A stretch of 64,000 bases of DNA from Mycolicibacterium poriferae (GCF_010728325.1 NZ_AP022570.1:5394001-5458000), one strand, 5' to 3'. Counted from the stretch's first letter, positions 45,674 through 55,709 are shown. The notes: a model not told the origin generated them from the sequence alone. Translations and numbers: made by a program.

Positions 45674-46690
45674 TCAGACCTTGGGGCTGTAGAAGTGTGG
45701 GTCGTCGCGGTATTCGATGGGTGGCAGGTTGCGGGCCGGCGTCTCCACCAGCGGCGCGTCCACCGGGAGTCGACCGTGCGCGCGGTCCCAGGCAGAGCGT
45801 TTGCGCGGGTGCATGAGCATGCGCTTGGGCAGTACCCGGGTCAGGCGGTAGATCGCGGTACCGAACGCGCGGTGCAGTTGCTCCTGCCTGGGCGACCAGG
45901 TGTAGCCCATCAGTTCGCGCACGGCGGGGTCGAACAGGCCGACGGTCGTGAAGTTGAAGAACTGTTGCATCGCGGCGACATTGAGCCGCCACATCCAGTC
46001 CGGCATCCATTCCAGCGACGGATGCTTGGGCATCGTCGACAGGTCGAGCACGGCCCGGGCGGCCCAGTTGTTCTCCAATACGTTGTGGCACATGTGATCC
46101 CAGTACTGCTGGAAGTCTTCCCAGGACTTGGGCACGGGTCGCATGCTCATGCCGTACATGCGGTACCACTGCACGTGCTCGTCGAACAGTCGGCGCTTCT
46201 GTTCCTCGGTGAGGCCACCGCCCAGCCATTCCGCCGCCAGCAACGTGGATTTGAAGAAGGTCGCGTGCGCCCAGTAGAAGACGTCGGGGTTGAGCGCGCT
46301 GTAGCGCCGCCCCTGATCGTCGACGCCCTTGATACCGATGTGGTAGTCGCGGACCTGCGCGCCCGTGGTGGGCGCCCGGTGGCCGTCGAAGACGACACCG
46401 CCGATGGGATACACGGACCGGAACAGGCGCGGCATCCGCTCCAAGAAGAAGATGGAGTGCTGCTGGACCGCGGCGCCCAGCTGGGGATGCATGTTCTGCA
46501 TCGACCCCGCCCACGGCCCCTGCAGCATGCCGGTCCACTGGCCGAAGTACCGCCACGTCAGCGAGTCCGGACCCAACGGTTGCGGCGGAGCGTCGTAGCC
46601 GCCGCTGACCGGGCAGCCGGTCGCCAGGGCCTCGTGGTCATGGGTCGATCCCGTGGTCTCGGGGCCTGCCGCGGACGTATCTTGAGTCAC
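45674..46690 (-). CDS. MpaB-family (DUF2236) oxygenase
   Basis: 338 aa, no signal. DUF2236 features are WRYFGQWTGMLQGPWAGSMQNMHPQLGAAVQQHS, FFLERMPRLFRSVYPIGGVVFDG, NPDVFYWAHATFFKSTLLAAEWLG and LENNWAARAVLDL. Members are haem-dependent oxygenases related to MpaB and latex-clearing protein Lcp; the substrate here is unknown. Corresponds in position to Rv0826. Divergent from a TetR gene with a palindrome in the 88-bp gap, so it is probably its target. Confidence 0.82.
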   Translation of the reverse strand: MTQDTSAAGPETTGSTHDHEALATGCPVSGGYDAPPQPLGPDSLTWRYFGQWTGMLQGPWAGSMQNMHPQLGAAVQQHSIFFLERMPRLFRSVYPIGGVVFDGHRAPTTGAQVRDYHIGIKGVDDQGRRYSALNPDVFYWAHATFFKSTLLAAEWLGGGLTEEQKRRLFDEHVQWYRMYGMSMRPVPKSWEDFQQYWDHMCHNVLENNWAARAVLDLSTMPKHPSLEWMPDWMWRLNVAAMQQFFNFTTVGLFDPAVRELMGYTWSPRQEQLHRAFGTAIYRLTRVLPKRMLMHPRKRSAWDRAHGRLPVDAPLVETPARNLPPIEYRDDPHFYSPKV

Positions 46691-46743
46691 TGGTCGAACT
46701 TCCCTCGAGAGGTCGGAGAGACGTCGGACGCCTCACGAAATTT

Positions 46744-46761
46744 TGACTACATACGTTGTCA
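46744..46761. promoter_or_regulatory. Imperfect palindrome in MpaB/TetR divergent gap
   Basis: TGACTACATACGTTGTCA: 14 of 18 positions are symmetric (outer TGAC/GTCA perfect). Typical size of a TetR operator controlling both divergent genes. A TTGACT just at its left end may be a -35 box. Confidence 0.5.
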
Positions 46762-46778
46762 TCAAGGAGCTTAGGAGA

Positions 46779-47363
46779 GTGGTGCCGTCCGGTCAACGAC
46801 GCGGCAGGTGGTCGGGTGTCCCGCTGCGGGAGCGCCCGGCCCTTCGCCGCGACGAACTGCTCTCCGCCGGCATCACCCTGCTGGGCAGCCCCGACGGCCC
46901 GGGCCTGACCGTTCGCGCGGTGTGCCGCGCCGCCGGACTGACCGAACGCTACTTCTACGAGAGCTTCACCGACCGCGACGAATTCGTCGCCGCGGCGTAC
47001 GACGAGGTGTGCGCGACAGCCATGTCGACGCTGATGGAGTCCGACAGCCCGCGTAACGCGGTCGAACGCTTCGTCGCCCTCATGGTGGACGACCCGGTAC
47101 GCGGCCGGGTGTTGCTGCTGGCGCCGGAAGCCGAGCCGGTCCTCGCGCGCTCCGGCGCGCGGTGGATGCCCAACTTCATCGACCTGCTGCAGCGCAAGCT
47201 GACCCGGATCACCGACCCCACCGCACAGGCCATGGTTGCGACCGGCCTGATCGGGGCACTCACTGCATTGTTCACGGCGTACCTCGACGGCAGGTTGCCC
47301 GCGACCCGCGAGCAGTTCATCGACCACTGCGTTGAGCTGTTGCTCAGCGCAGCCGGCCGCTGA
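46779..47363 (+). CDS. TetR-family transcriptional regulator
   Basis: 194 aa from the GTG at 46779, nine bases after AAGGAG; a TTG at 46743 would add 12 residues but runs through the palindrome. HTH: RRDELLSAGITLLGSPDGPGLTVRAVCRAAGLTERYFYESFTDRDEFVAAAYDEV. The ligand domain has MVATGLIGALTALFTAYLDGRLPATREQFIDHCVELLLSA. Position matches Rv0825c. Likely autoregulated and controlling the MpaB gene (inference). Followed by 106 bp containing the desA1 promoter. Confidence 0.85.
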   Translation: MVPSGQRRGRWSGVPLRERPALRRDELLSAGITLLGSPDGPGLTVRAVCRAAGLTERYFYESFTDRDEFVAAAYDEVCATAMSTLMESDSPRNAVERFVALMVDDPVRGRVLLLAPEAEPVLARSGARWMPNFIDLLQRKLTRITDPTAQAMVATGLIGALTALFTAYLDGRLPATREQFIDHCVELLLSAAGR

Positions 47364-47469
47364 AACCGCGCCCGACCTGGGTGCGCGTCACCGCGTGGCG
47401 ACTTGAATGTCACCGCCGTACACAGATATATTGACTGCAACCATCAGGTACAGATAACTGGGAGGTGTC

Positions 47470-48480
47470 GTGTCGACAGACCTGACCGACCTACAGCTTT
47501 TGCGCGAACTCGAGCCCGTCGTCGAGCCCCTGGTCGACCGCCACATGCGGATGAAGAAGGACTGGAACCCGCACGACTTCATCCCGTGGTCGGACGGCAA
47601 GAATTACTACGCCCTCGGCGGCCAGGACTGGGACATCGAGCAGTCGAAGCTCTCGGAGGTGGCCCGGGTCGCGATGTTGACGAACCTGCTCACCGAAGAC
47701 AACCTGCCGTCCTATCACCGCGAGATCGCGATGAACTTCAGCATGGACGGCCCCTGGGGTTTCTGGGTCAACCGATGGACCGCCGAGGAGAATCGGCACG
47801 GCATCGCGCTGCGTGACTACCTGGTCGTCACCCGCAACGTCGACCCCGTCGAGCTGGAGATGCTGCGCGTCGAGCAGATGACCCGCGGGTTCAGCCCGGG
47901 CCAGAACCAGCAGGGCGGACTCGAGCTGTTCGCCGAAAGCCTGTTCGACTCGGTGATCTATGTGACGTTCCAGGAACTGGCCACCCGCGTGTCGCACCGC
48001 AACACCGGTAAAGCGTGCGAGGACCCCATCGCCGATCAGCTGCTGCAGCGCGTCTCGGCCGACGAGAACCTGCACATGATCTTCTACCGCGACGTCTCCG
48101 AAGCGGGCTTCGAGATCGCACCGAACCAGGCGATGAAGTCGCTGCACAAGGTGCTGCGCAACTTCAAGATGCCCGGCTACACCATCCCGGATTTCCGCCG
48201 CCGAGCGGTGACGATCGCCTCCGGCGGGGTGTACGACCCGCGCATCCACCTCGACGACATCGTGATGCCGGTGCTGAAGAAGTGGCGCATCTTCGAGCGC
48301 GAGGACTTCAACGGCGAGAGCGCCCGGATGCGTGACGACCTCGGGGCGCTGGTCGAGGAACTGCAGGAAGCGGTCGACAAGTTCGAGATCGCCAAGCAGC
48401 GTCGCGAGGAGCGGCTCGCTCAGATGGCCGAGAAGAAGGCCGCCAAGGAGCAACTGGTCGGCTCCTCCTCGGGACAGTGA
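47470..48480 (+). CDS. desA1: Acyl-ACP desaturase DesA1
   Basis: 336 aa; the GTG at 47470 follows GGGAGG. Strongly similar to Rv0824c as I recall it: TDLQLLRELEPVVE, WNPHDFIPWSDGKNYYALGGQDWD, EDNLPSYHREIAMNFSMDG. Di-iron ligands lie in RWTAEENRHGIALRDYL and SADENLHMIFYRDV (the two E/D-E-x-x-H motifs). It introduces double bonds in mycolic acid precursors. Upstream, a TACAGATA sequence occurs twice within 35 bp (the first with two extra bases: TACACAGATA) and may include the -10 or an operator. The tail is Lys/Glu-rich. It overlaps the Dus gene by 4 bp. Confidence 0.95.
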   Translation: MSTDLTDLQLLRELEPVVEPLVDRHMRMKKDWNPHDFIPWSDGKNYYALGGQDWDIEQSKLSEVARVAMLTNLLTEDNLPSYHREIAMNFSMDGPWGFWVNRWTAEENRHGIALRDYLVVTRNVDPVELEMLRVEQMTRGFSPGQNQQGGLELFAESLFDSVIYVTFQELATRVSHRNTGKACEDPIADQLLQRVSADENLHMIFYRDVSEAGFEIAPNQAMKSLHKVLRNFKMPGYTIPDFRRRAVTIASGGVYDPRIHLDDIVMPVLKKWRIFEREDFNGESARMRDDLGALVEELQEAVDKFEIAKQRREERLAQMAEKKAAKEQLVGSSSGQ

Positions 48481-49661
48481 CGTCGGCGACGTCACCCACC
48501 CACGCACCGCCGTCGGCCCGATCCATCTTGCGGATCGGGCCGATCGCGCTGCGGTCTCCCGTCGTGCTGGCCCCGATGGCCGGAGTGACGAACGTCGCGT
48601 TCCGCACCCTGTGCCGAGAACTCGAGTTGAGCCGCGCGGGCACCGTGAGCGGCTTGTACGTCTGCGAGATGGTGACCGCACGCGCGCTCGTCGAGCGGCA
48701 TCCGGTCACCATGCACATGACCACGTTCGCTCCTGACGAGTCGCCACGGTCGCTACAGCTGTACAGCGTGGACCCGGCAAACACCTACGCCGCGGCCAAG
48801 ATGATCGCCGACGAAGGCCTGGCCGATCACATCGACATGAACTTCGGCTGCCCGGTACCCAAGGTGACCCGGCGCGGCGGCGGCGCCGCGCTGCCCTACA
48901 AGCGGCGACTGTTCGGCGAGATCGTGCGCGCCGCGGTACGCGCCACCGAGGGCACCGACATTCCGGTGACCGTGAAGTTCCGCATCGGCATCGACGACGA
49001 CCACCACACCCATCTGGATGCCGGCCGCATCGCCGCCGAAGAGGGCGCCGCCGCGGTGGCGCTGCATGCCCGCACCGCGGCTCAGCGGTACTCCGGTTCC
49101 GCCGACTGGGAGCAGATCGCCGCGCTGAAGGCCCACGTCACGAGTGTTCCGGTGCTGGGAAACGGTGATATCTTCGACGCTCGTGACGCGCTGGCCATGA
49201 TGGCCGCGACAGGTTGCGACGGCGTGGTGATCGGCCGTGGCTGCCTGGGGCGGCCGTGGCTGTTCGCCGAGTTGTCCGCCGCGTTCACCGGGACTGCGCC
49301 CGCCGCCCCGCCGAACCTCGGCGAGGTTGCGCAGATCATTCGCAGACACGGCGAGTTGCTCGCTGCGCATTTCGGAGAGGACAAAGGCATGCGGGACATC
49401 CGCAAGCACGTCGCGTGGTACATGCACGGGTTCCCCGCAGGGGCGGACCTGCGCCGATCCCTTGCCCTGGTCAAGACCATCTCCGAGCTGGACGCGCTGC
49501 TCGACCAACTCGATCCGGAAGTGCCGTTCCCCGACGCGGCGAACGGGCCCCGCGGCCGCCAGGGGTCGCCGGCGTCGGTGTCGTTGCCCGAGGGCTGGCT
49601 CGACGATCCCGACGACTGCGCCGTACCTGCCGGCGCCGAGGTGATGCACTCGGGCGGCTGA
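48477..49661 (+). CDS. dusB: tRNA-dihydrouridine synthase
   Basis: 394 aa, GTG overlapping the desA1 stop. Dus TIM-barrel with FMN: VVLAPMAGVTNVAFRTLCREL, MNFGCPVPKVTRRGGGAALPYKR with the catalytic Cys, VTVKFRIGIDDDHHTHLDAG, ALHARTAAQRYSGSADW and GNGDIFDARDALAMMAATGCDGVVIGRGCLGRPWLF. It reduces uridines in tRNA D-loops. Corresponds to Rv0823c. The C-terminal 60 residues extend beyond the usual enzyme and are Pro/Asp-rich. The desA1-dus coupling is conserved in mycobacteria as far as I recall; a functional link is not obvious. Confidence 0.92.
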   Translation: MTSATSPTHAPPSARSILRIGPIALRSPVVLAPMAGVTNVAFRTLCRELELSRAGTVSGLYVCEMVTARALVERHPVTMHMTTFAPDESPRSLQLYSVDPANTYAAAKMIADEGLADHIDMNFGCPVPKVTRRGGGAALPYKRRLFGEIVRAAVRATEGTDIPVTVKFRIGIDDDHHTHLDAGRIAAEEGAAAVALHARTAAQRYSGSADWEQIAALKAHVTSVPVLGNGDIFDARDALAMMAATGCDGVVIGRGCLGRPWLFAELSAAFTGTAPAAPPNLGEVAQIIRRHGELLAAHFGEDKGMRDIRKHVAWYMHGFPAGADLRRSLALVKTISELDALLDQLDPEVPFPDAANGPRGRQGSPASVSLPEGWLDDPDDCAVPAGAEVMHSGG

Positions 49662-49891
49662 CCCGTCGCAGGTCCGAGACGCTATCGAGACAGTTCTGAC
49701 GCCGGGCTTCGGCTGGCCCTCTCTCAGCATGTCTCAGTACGATGGACCTTTGATGTGCCTCGTCCCGGCGGCGGGGCTGTGACCAGTGCTTTACGACAGT
49801 AGGTAGGCAAGCGGCACCACGCGTGTCCGGTGCGCAACGGCGCGCACTCTTGCCGTCAGACGCCCACGGGAGCTGGAAGGCCGGTAGGAAC

Positions 49892-51934
49892 ATGAGTGAC
49901 GGTGATCACGCCACTCCCGGCCGTCCGCCCTCCGGAGACGACCGGGCCGGCAGCACACCCGACGGTCACTGGACTACCGCACGCGGGTCGTCGACGCCAG
50001 ACGACACGCCGCCGAACCGCCGAAACGATCCCGCCGCCAGCCCGGAGAAGTCCGCGCCGCTGACCGTCGCCGAGCTGATCGCCAAGATCACCGGAGAGAC
50101 AGCGTCCACCAATCCTCCGTTACAGCCCCGCACACGTCACCGCGCCGCCGCCGAGCCCGATCCAGAACCCCATCTCGATTCAGAAGCCCAGCCGGATCCA
50201 GAAGCCCAGCCGGATCCAGAACCCGAGCCCGAGCCCTACCCGCTGCAGGACGACCTCGACACCATGGTGCTGCCAGTCGCGGCAGCACCGTATGTCGACC
50301 TGCCCGACCTCACCGAACTACGGGACCCGACCCCTGCGACCGCCTCGTCCAAGCCGTCCCCCGCCGCGCCTGCACGGCGTCGTCACCCCCGCGCCGCGTT
50401 GGTCGGGCGGGTGGCCGCGGCCCTGATCGCCGTACTCGCGCTGGCCCTGACCGGCGGCGCGTGGCAGTGGCAGTCCTCGAAGAACAACTCACTGAACCGG
50501 GTGTCGGCGCTGGACCCCGAATCCCGCGACATCGTCGACCCCAATGCCCAGTTCGGCGACGAGAACTTCCTGATCGTCGGCACCGATACCCGAATCGGCG
50601 CGAACGCCGACATGGGCGCGGGGTCCATCGACGACGCCGCCGGCGCCCGGTCGGACACGGTCATGCTGGTGAACATCCCGGCAAACCGCGAACGAGTGGT
50701 CGCCGTGTCGTTCCCCCGCGACCTCGAGATCGAGCCGATGCTGTGTGAGCCCTGGGACCCGCAGACCCGGGAATACGGCCCGATCATGGACGAAGAGTCG
50801 CCCATGTACGGCATGGACGAGGTCTACACCGAGTACAAGCTGAATTCAGCGTTCGCCGTCGGCGGTCCGAAATGCCTGGTGAAGGTGATCCAGAAACTCT
50901 CGGGCCTGCACGTCAACCGGTTCATGGCTGTCGACTTCGCCGGCTTCTCCAAGATGGTGGACGCACTCGGAGGCATCGAGGTGTGCACCACCGAGCCTCT
51001 CGAGGACGGCGTTCTGGGCACCGTGCTGGCCAACCCCGGCCGCCAGGTCGTCGACGGCCACACCGCGCTCAACTACGTCCGGGCGCGGCACGTGACCACC
51101 GAGGTCAACGGCGATTACGGCCGCATCAAGCGCCAGCAGCTGTTCCTGTCCTCGCTGCTGCGCTCACTGATCTCCAGCGACACCTTCTTTTCGCTGTCGA
51201 AACTCAACAACGTGGTGAACATGTTCATCAACGACAGCTACGTCGACAACATGGACACCAAGGACCTGGTCGAGCTCGGGCAGTCGATCCAGGGCGTCTC
51301 GGCCGGGCGGATCACGTTCGTCACCGTGCCCACGGTCGGCTATGCCGACGAGTGGGGCAACGAAGTCCCCCGTACCGACGACATGCGGGCGCTGTTCTCG
51401 GCGATCATCAACGACGACCCGCTCCCCGAAGAACACAACGCGGACAACACCCCCGTCGATGGCCCCGACTACCTGGCGAATTCGACCAACGGCGACCCCG
51501 CCACCGAGCACGGCGAGACGGTCGACGCCATCACCACCGACCCGTCCGCCGTCACCGTGCAGGTGTCGAACTCCACCTCCGAGAGCGGCCTGGCCAACAG
51601 TGCCGCCGATGAGCTCCAGAGCCACGGCTTCAACATCACCACACCCGACGACTACCCGGGTCCGCTGACGCGGACCACGGTCTTCTACTCCCCCGGCAAC
51701 GAGAAGGCTGCCGCGACAGTGGCCTCGTCGTTTGCTGAACCCACCATCGAACGCGTGACCGGCATGGGAGACGTCGTGCAGGTGGTGTTGGGCAGTGACT
51801 TCAACGCGGTGGACGCACCTGCCCCGAGCGGCTCCTCCGTCCAGCTGCAGATCATCCACGGCGACGACGACACCCCCGTCTCGCTGCCCGAGGATCTGAC
51901 AGTCACCAACGCCGCCGACACCAGCTGTGAGTAA
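49892..51934 (+). CDS. LytR-CpsA-Psr (LCP) family ligase with LytR_C domain
   Basis: 680 aa from the ATG at 49892 (MSDGDHATPG) with TAGGAA upstream; an in-frame start at 49823 is less likely. The cytoplasmic N-terminus (1-170) is Pro/Asp/Glu-rich. One TM helix (VAAALIAVLALALTGGAW) follows, then the LCP domain: DENFLIVGTDTRIGANADMG, RSDTVMLVNIPANRERVVAVSFPRD and KLNSAFAVGGPKCLVKVIQKLSG. The C-terminal LytR_C domain has TVQVSNSTSESGLANSAADELQSHGF. LCP proteins attach arabinogalactan to peptidoglycan. Corresponds to Rv0822c. The 230-bp gap upstream contains a -10-like TACGAT (49738-49743). Confidence 0.9.
   Translation: MSDGDHATPGRPPSGDDRAGSTPDGHWTTARGSSTPDDTPPNRRNDPAASPEKSAPLTVAELIAKITGETASTNPPLQPRTRHRAAAEPDPEPHLDSEAQPDPEAQPDPEPEPEPYPLQDDLDTMVLPVAAAPYVDLPDLTELRDPTPATASSKPSPAAPARRRHPRAALVGRVAAALIAVLALALTGGAWQWQSSKNNSLNRVSALDPESRDIVDPNAQFGDENFLIVGTDTRIGANADMGAGSIDDAAGARSDTVMLVNIPANRERVVAVSFPRDLEIEPMLCEPWDPQTREYGPIMDEESPMYGMDEVYTEYKLNSAFAVGGPKCLVKVIQKLSGLHVNRFMAVDFAGFSKMVDALGGIEVCTTEPLEDGVLGTVLANPGRQVVDGHTALNYVRARHVTTEVNGDYGRIKRQQLFLSSLLRSLISSDTFFSLSKLNNVVNMFINDSYVDNMDTKDLVELGQSIQGVSAGRITFVTVPTVGYADEWGNEVPRTDDMRALFSAIINDDPLPEEHNADNTPVDGPDYLANSTNGDPATEHGETVDAITTDPSAVTVQVSNSTSESGLANSAADELQSHGFNITTPDDYPGPLTRTTVFYSPGNEKAAATVASSFAEPTIERVTGMGDVVQVVLGSDFNAVDAPAPSGSSVQLQIIHGDDDTPVSLPEDLTVTNAADTSCE
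50170..50231 (+). repeat. 18-bp coding repeats in LCP gene
   Basis: Three tandem copies of an 18-bp unit (gatccagaagcccagccg and variants) encode D(P/S)EAQP hexapeptides in the cytoplasmic tail, followed by EPEPEP. Likely length-variable. Confidence 0.7.
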
Positions 51935-52048
51935 GACCTGTCTGGGCGCTCGCGGCGCGCCTCCGACAGCATCTGGGCAGGTGGCATTCACCTTTCGTTC
52001 ACCGACCTAATCGTGACGACCAGCACGATCAGCCCGTAGGCTTGGTTC

Positions 52049-52717
52049 ATGCGTACCGCTTACCATGAGCAGCTGGATGCCCTGACCAACCGGCTGGCCG
52101 AGATGTGCGGACTTGCGGGGGTTGCCATGGAGCGCGCCACGCAGGCCCTCCTGCAGGCCGATCTGCCCCTGGCCGAGCAGGTCATCACCGACCACGATCA
52201 GATCGCGACGTTGAGCGCACGTGCCGAGGAAGACGCCTTCGTACTGCTGGCGCTGCAGGCCCCGGTGGCGGGTGACCTGCGCGCGGTGGTCAGTTCGATC
52301 CAGATCGTCGCCGATGTCGACCGGATGGGTGCGCTGGCGCTGCACGTTGCCAAGATCGCGCGGCGGCGTCACCCTCAGCCCGCGCTACCCGAAGAGGTCA
52401 ACGGTTACTTCGCCGAGATGGGACGCGTTGCGGTGGACCTGGGCCACAGCGCGCAGGAGGTGCTGTTGACCAAGGATCCGGAGAAGGCCGCCCGCATCCG
52501 CGAGGACGACGACGCGATGGACGACCTGCATCGCCACCTGTTCACCGTCCTGATGGACCGCGACTGGAAGCACGGCGTCGCCGCGGCGGTCGACGTGACT
52601 CTGCTGGGCCGGTTCTACGAGCGCTTCGCCGACCACGCCGTCGAGGTGGCCCGCCGGGTGATCTTCCAGGTCACCGGCCACAACCCCGACGAAGAACAAC
52701 TTCCCGCCGCCCGCTGA
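52049..52717 (+). CDS. phoU: Phosphate regulator PhoU (PhoY2-like)
   Basis: 222 aa. Two PhoU repeats: [40 protein letters not shown] and [23 protein letters not shown], each with the D/E-rich metal pattern; [24 protein letters not shown] region and [17 protein letters not shown] at the end. It links the Pst transporter to the SenX3-RegX3 two-component system and restrains the phosphate response. In M. tuberculosis phoY2 (Rv0821c) has this position. It faces pstSCAB and is separated from pstB by a terminator and a repeat array. Confidence 0.93.
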   Translation: MRTAYHEQLDALTNRLAEMCGLAGVAMERATQALLQADLPLAEQVITDHDQIATLSARAEEDAFVLLALQAPVAGDLRAVVSSIQIVADVDRMGALALHVAKIARRRHPQPALPEEVNGYFAEMGRVAVDLGHSAQEVLLTKDPEKAARIREDDDAMDDLHRHLFTVLMDRDWKHGVAAAVDVTLLGRFYERFADHAVEVARRVIFQVTGHNPDEEQLPAAR

Positions 52718-52734
52718 GACCACACGGGAAAACA

Positions 52735-52764
52735 CAAACCCCCGGGGAGCACCCCGGGGGTTTG
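52735..52764 (+). terminator. Intrinsic terminator of phoU
   Basis: Thirteen-bp perfect stem CAAACCCCCGGGG / CCCCGGGGGTTTG, loop AGCA, 17 bp past the phoU stop. One of the clearest in the window. Confidence 0.85.
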
Positions 52765-52776
52765 TCGTTGGTCGAG

Positions 52777-52939
52777 CAGCTCAGCCGCTACATCTACTCT
52801 TCGGCTCAGCCGCTGTGCTGTCTTTTTCGGCTCAGCCGCTACATCTATTGTTCGGCCTAGCCGCTGTGTTGTCTTTTTCGGCTCAGCCGCTGCGCTGTTT
52901 TTTCGGCTCAGCCGCTGTGCTGTTTTTTCGGCCTAGCCG
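52777..52939. repeat. Seven 25-26 bp tandem hairpin repeats ending in the pstB stop
   Basis: The core CGGCTCAGCCG (or CAGCTCAGCCG, CGGCCTAGCCG) begins at 52777, 52802, 52828, 52853, 52879, 52904 and 52929: spacings of 25, 26, 25, 26, 25 and 25. Between cores is CTGTGCTGTCTTTTT or CTACATCTACTCTT. Each core is a small inverted repeat followed by a T-rich tract on the plus strand. The last core contains the stop codon of pstB (CTA, 52933-52935). Looks like a MIRU/VNTR-type locus or a tandem terminator. Confidence 0.85.
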
Positions 52940-53709
52940 AACCGGCCCGAGATGTAGTCCTCGGTGGCCTTCTGCGACGGATTGGAGAAGATCTTCTCGG
53001 TGTCGTCGATCTCGATGAGCTTGCCCGGCTTGCCGGTGGCTTCGAGGTTGAAGAACGCCGTCTGATCGCTGACCCGCGCCGCCTGCTGCATGTTGTGCGT
53101 GACGATGACGATCGTGAAGTCCTGCTTGAGCTCGGAGATCAGGTCTTCGATCGCCAGGGTCGAGATCGGGTCGAGCGCCGAGCAGGGCTCGTCCATGAGC
53201 AGCACATCGGGCTGCACCGCGATGGCACGGGCGATGCACAGGCGCTGCTGCTGACCGCCGGACAGACCACCGCCGGGCTTGTCCAGACGGTCCTTGACCT
53301 CGTTCCACAGGTTGGCGCCCTTGAGTGAACGCTCCGCCGTCTCGTCGAGGGTCTTCTTGTTCCGAACCCCCTGCAACTTCAGGCCCGCTACGACGTTGTC
53401 GCGGATCGACATGGTGGGGAACGGGTTCGGCCGCTGGAACACCATGCCGATGGTCTTGCGCACGCCGACCGGGTCGACACCGGCGCCGTAGATGTCGTCA
53501 CCGTCGAGCAGCACCGAACCGGTGACATACGCCCCGGGGATGACCTCGTGCATGCGGTTGAGGGTGCGCAGCACCGTCGACTTACCGCAGCCCGACGGCC
53601 CGATGAAGGCCGTCACGCTGCGCGGCGGAACCGACATCGACACGTCGGCCACGGCGTGGAACGAGCCGTAGTAGATGTTGACGTCCTTGAGGTCCAGACG
53701 TTTTGCCAT
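52933..53709 (-). CDS. pstB: Phosphate ABC transporter ATP-binding protein
   Basis: 258 aa. Walker [11 protein letters not shown]-loop [17 protein letters not shown], signature [16 protein letters not shown], Walker [19 protein letters not shown]-loop [18 protein letters not shown]. It energises high-affinity phosphate uptake by PstSCA. Last gene of the pstSCAB operon, 21 bp after pstA. In M. tuberculosis only the ATPase phoT (Rv0820) lies at this locus, whereas here the full transporter is present. Confidence 0.96.
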   Translation of the reverse strand: MAKRLDLKDVNIYYGSFHAVADVSMSVPPRSVTAFIGPSGCGKSTVLRTLNRMHEVIPGAYVTGSVLLDGDDIYGAGVDPVGVRKTIGMVFQRPNPFPTMSIRDNVVAGLKLQGVRNKKTLDETAERSLKGANLWNEVKDRLDKPGGGLSGGQQQRLCIARAIAVQPDVLLMDEPCSALDPISTLAIEDLISELKQDFTIVIVTHNMQQAARVSDQTAFFNLEATGKPGKLIEIDDTEKIFSNPSQKATEDYISGRFG

Positions 53710-53730
53710 GGTTGTCAGTCCCTGCTTTCT

Positions 53731-54645
53731 CTAGACCTTCTTGGGGGCAAAGAATTTGGCGATGAACCGGGCGCCGACGTTCAGCAGCGCGATGAGCAGG
53801 ACCAGGGTGAGGGCGGCGCCCCACAGTCGGTCCGTGGGCACCGGGTTGGCACCCGCGCCGGCCGACACCTGGTCGAACATCATGCCGGGCAGCGAGCCCT
53901 GGAAGCCGCCGAACATGTCGAAGTTGATGGAGGTCGAGTAGCCCACCAGGATCAGCAGCGGCGCCGTCTCACCCATGACCCGCGCCAGCGAGAGCAGGAT
54001 GCCGGTGACGATGCCCGACAATGCCGTGGGGATCACGATGGCCGCGATGGTCTTCCACTTCGGCACGCCCAGTGCGTAACTGGCCTCGCGCAAGTCCATC
54101 GGCACGATCCGCAACATCTCTTCGGTGGAACGGACGATGACCGGAATCATCAGCAGCACCAACGCCAGTGACACCGCGAAGCCGGAGCGCTCGAAGCCCA
54201 GCGTGGCCACCCACAACGCGTAGATGAACAGTGCGGCGACGATCGAAGGCACACCGGTGAGGATGTCGACCATGAAGGTCGTCACCTTGCCCAGTCGGGT
54301 GCCGCCGCCGTACTCGACGAGATAGATACCGACGAACACGCCGATCGGGATCGAGATCACCGCACACACCGCGGCCTGCAGCAGCGAACCGACGATGGCG
54401 TGATAGGCACCGCCTCCGGGGGCGAACGCCGTCATACCCGATTGCGAGTTCAGCCACCAGGTGCTCGACATCACGATGCGAATGCCTTTGGCCACCACCG
54501 TGTACAGCACCCAGGCCAATGGGACGAGGGCGATCACGACCGACGCCGTCACCAGCACGGTGGCCAGGTTGTTGGAGAACTTCCGCCGGGCGCTGACGCC
54601 CTGGAACGTGGGCGCCTTGACGGGCTGATCCAGTGTCGACGTCAT
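53731..54645 (-). CDS. pstA: Phosphate ABC transporter permease PstA
   Basis: 304 aa from the ATG at 54645 ([16 protein letters not shown]), overlapping pstC by 4 bp; the frame extends upstream but lies inside pstC. Six membrane helices are expected ([24 protein letters not shown] first). Permease EAA-type loop: [47 protein letters not shown]. Partner of PstC in the membrane. Confidence 0.94.
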   Translation of the reverse strand: MTSTLDQPVKAPTFQGVSARRKFSNNLATVLVTASVVIALVPLAWVLYTVVAKGIRIVMSSTWWLNSQSGMTAFAPGGGAYHAIVGSLLQAAVCAVISIPIGVFVGIYLVEYGGGTRLGKVTTFMVDILTGVPSIVAALFIYALWVATLGFERSGFAVSLALVLLMIPVIVRSTEEMLRIVPMDLREASYALGVPKWKTIAAIVIPTALSGIVTGILLSLARVMGETAPLLILVGYSTSINFDMFGGFQGSLPGMMFDQVSAGAGANPVPTDRLWGAALTLVLLIALLNVGARFIAKFFAPKKV

Positions 54646-55709
54646 GACGCGGACCTGTCCTTTCCGGCGACTGCGGCGCGGGCCAGCGAGTTCACCACGA
54701 ACGTCAGGATGAACAGCACCAGGCCGGCCGCGATGTAGGCACCCGCCTTGTACTGGTCGTTGAATTCCGATGCGGCAGAAGCGATCAGGCTGGCGAACGT
54801 GTAGCCGGCGTCGAACAGCGACCAGCTGAACGCCGCCTGCGTGCCGCGCAGGATGATCAGCAGGGCGATGGTCTCGCCGAGCGCGCGGCCGAGACCGAGC
54901 ATCGCACCGCTGATGTAGCCCGACATGCCGAACGGCAGCACGGTGGTCCGCACCACCTCCCAGCGGGTGGCCCCGAGCGCCAACGCGGCCTCGATCTGAC
55001 CGCGCGGGGTCTGGACGAACACTTCCCGGGTGACCGCGGTGATGATCGGCAGGATCATCACCGCCAGCACGATGCCGGCGGTGAAGATGGTGCCGCCGCC
55101 GGCCACCGACGCGTTCCCGGTGGCGAACAGGAAGAACCAGCCACCCAGGTTCTCGTTGAGCCACACCGCAACCGGTTTGAGCACCGGGGCCAGGACATAC
55201 AGGCCCCAGACGCCGTAGATGATCGAGGGCACCGCCGCCAGCAGGTCCACCATGTAGGCCAGTGGACCCTTGACCCGGTTGGGTGCGTAATTGGTGAGGT
55301 AGATCGCGATGCCCAGGGCCACCGGCATCGCGAGAACCAGGGCGAACACCGAGACGAACACGGTGACTTGGAGCAGGTCGAGGATGCCGAACTGCATCGC
55401 CGACGTGTCCGTGGTGACCCAGTTACCGCCGTAGAGGAAGAAGTTCTCCTCGTTGCGGGCCAGCGCCGGGACGGCGCGCCACACCAGGAAGAATCCGATC
55501 GCGGCGATGAGCGCCACGATGAGGATGCCGGAGCCCTCAGCCAGTCCGCGGAAAATCCGGTCGCCGGGGCGGACCTTCGCGTGGCCGCTGGGGTTGGTCG
55601 AGATCGGATCAGGCTCGGGGAAGGGAGCGGCGGTTGCCGCCCCCGACCCCGATTCCATCGGATTCGGTGTTGTCACGGATGTCGTTCCATCGGAAACCTT
55701 GTCGGTCAT
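54642..55709 (-). CDS. pstC: Phosphate ABC transporter permease PstC
   Basis: 355 aa with an N-terminal cytoplasmic extension of about 50 residues, then helices ([39 protein letters not shown]). The conserved loop is [52 protein letters not shown]. Forms the phosphate channel with PstA. It lies 66 bp downstream of pstS. Confidence 0.94.
   Translation of the reverse strand: MTDKVSDGTTSVTTPNPMESGSGAATAAPFPEPDPISTNPSGHAKVRPGDRIFRGLAEGSGILIVALIAAIGFFLVWRAVPALARNEENFFLYGGNWVTTDTSAMQFGILDLLQVTVFVSVFALVLAMPVALGIAIYLTNYAPNRVKGPLAYMVDLLAAVPSIIYGVWGLYVLAPVLKPVAVWLNENLGGWFFLFATGNASVAGGGTIFTAGIVLAVMILPIITAVTREVFVQTPRGQIEAALALGATRWEVVRTTVLPFGMSGYISGAMLGLGRALGETIALLIILRGTQAAFSWSLFDAGYTFASLIASAASEFNDQYKAGAYIAAGLVLFILTFVVNSLARAAVAGKDRSAS

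Noticed and set aside
52777..52939. CRISPR array
   Set aside because: Repeat and linker together are 25-26 bp and almost identical; no spacers.
54646..55164. 477-aa version of PstA
   Set aside because: The extra part is the pstC coding region in another frame; the ATG at 54645 overlaps the pstC stop as expected.
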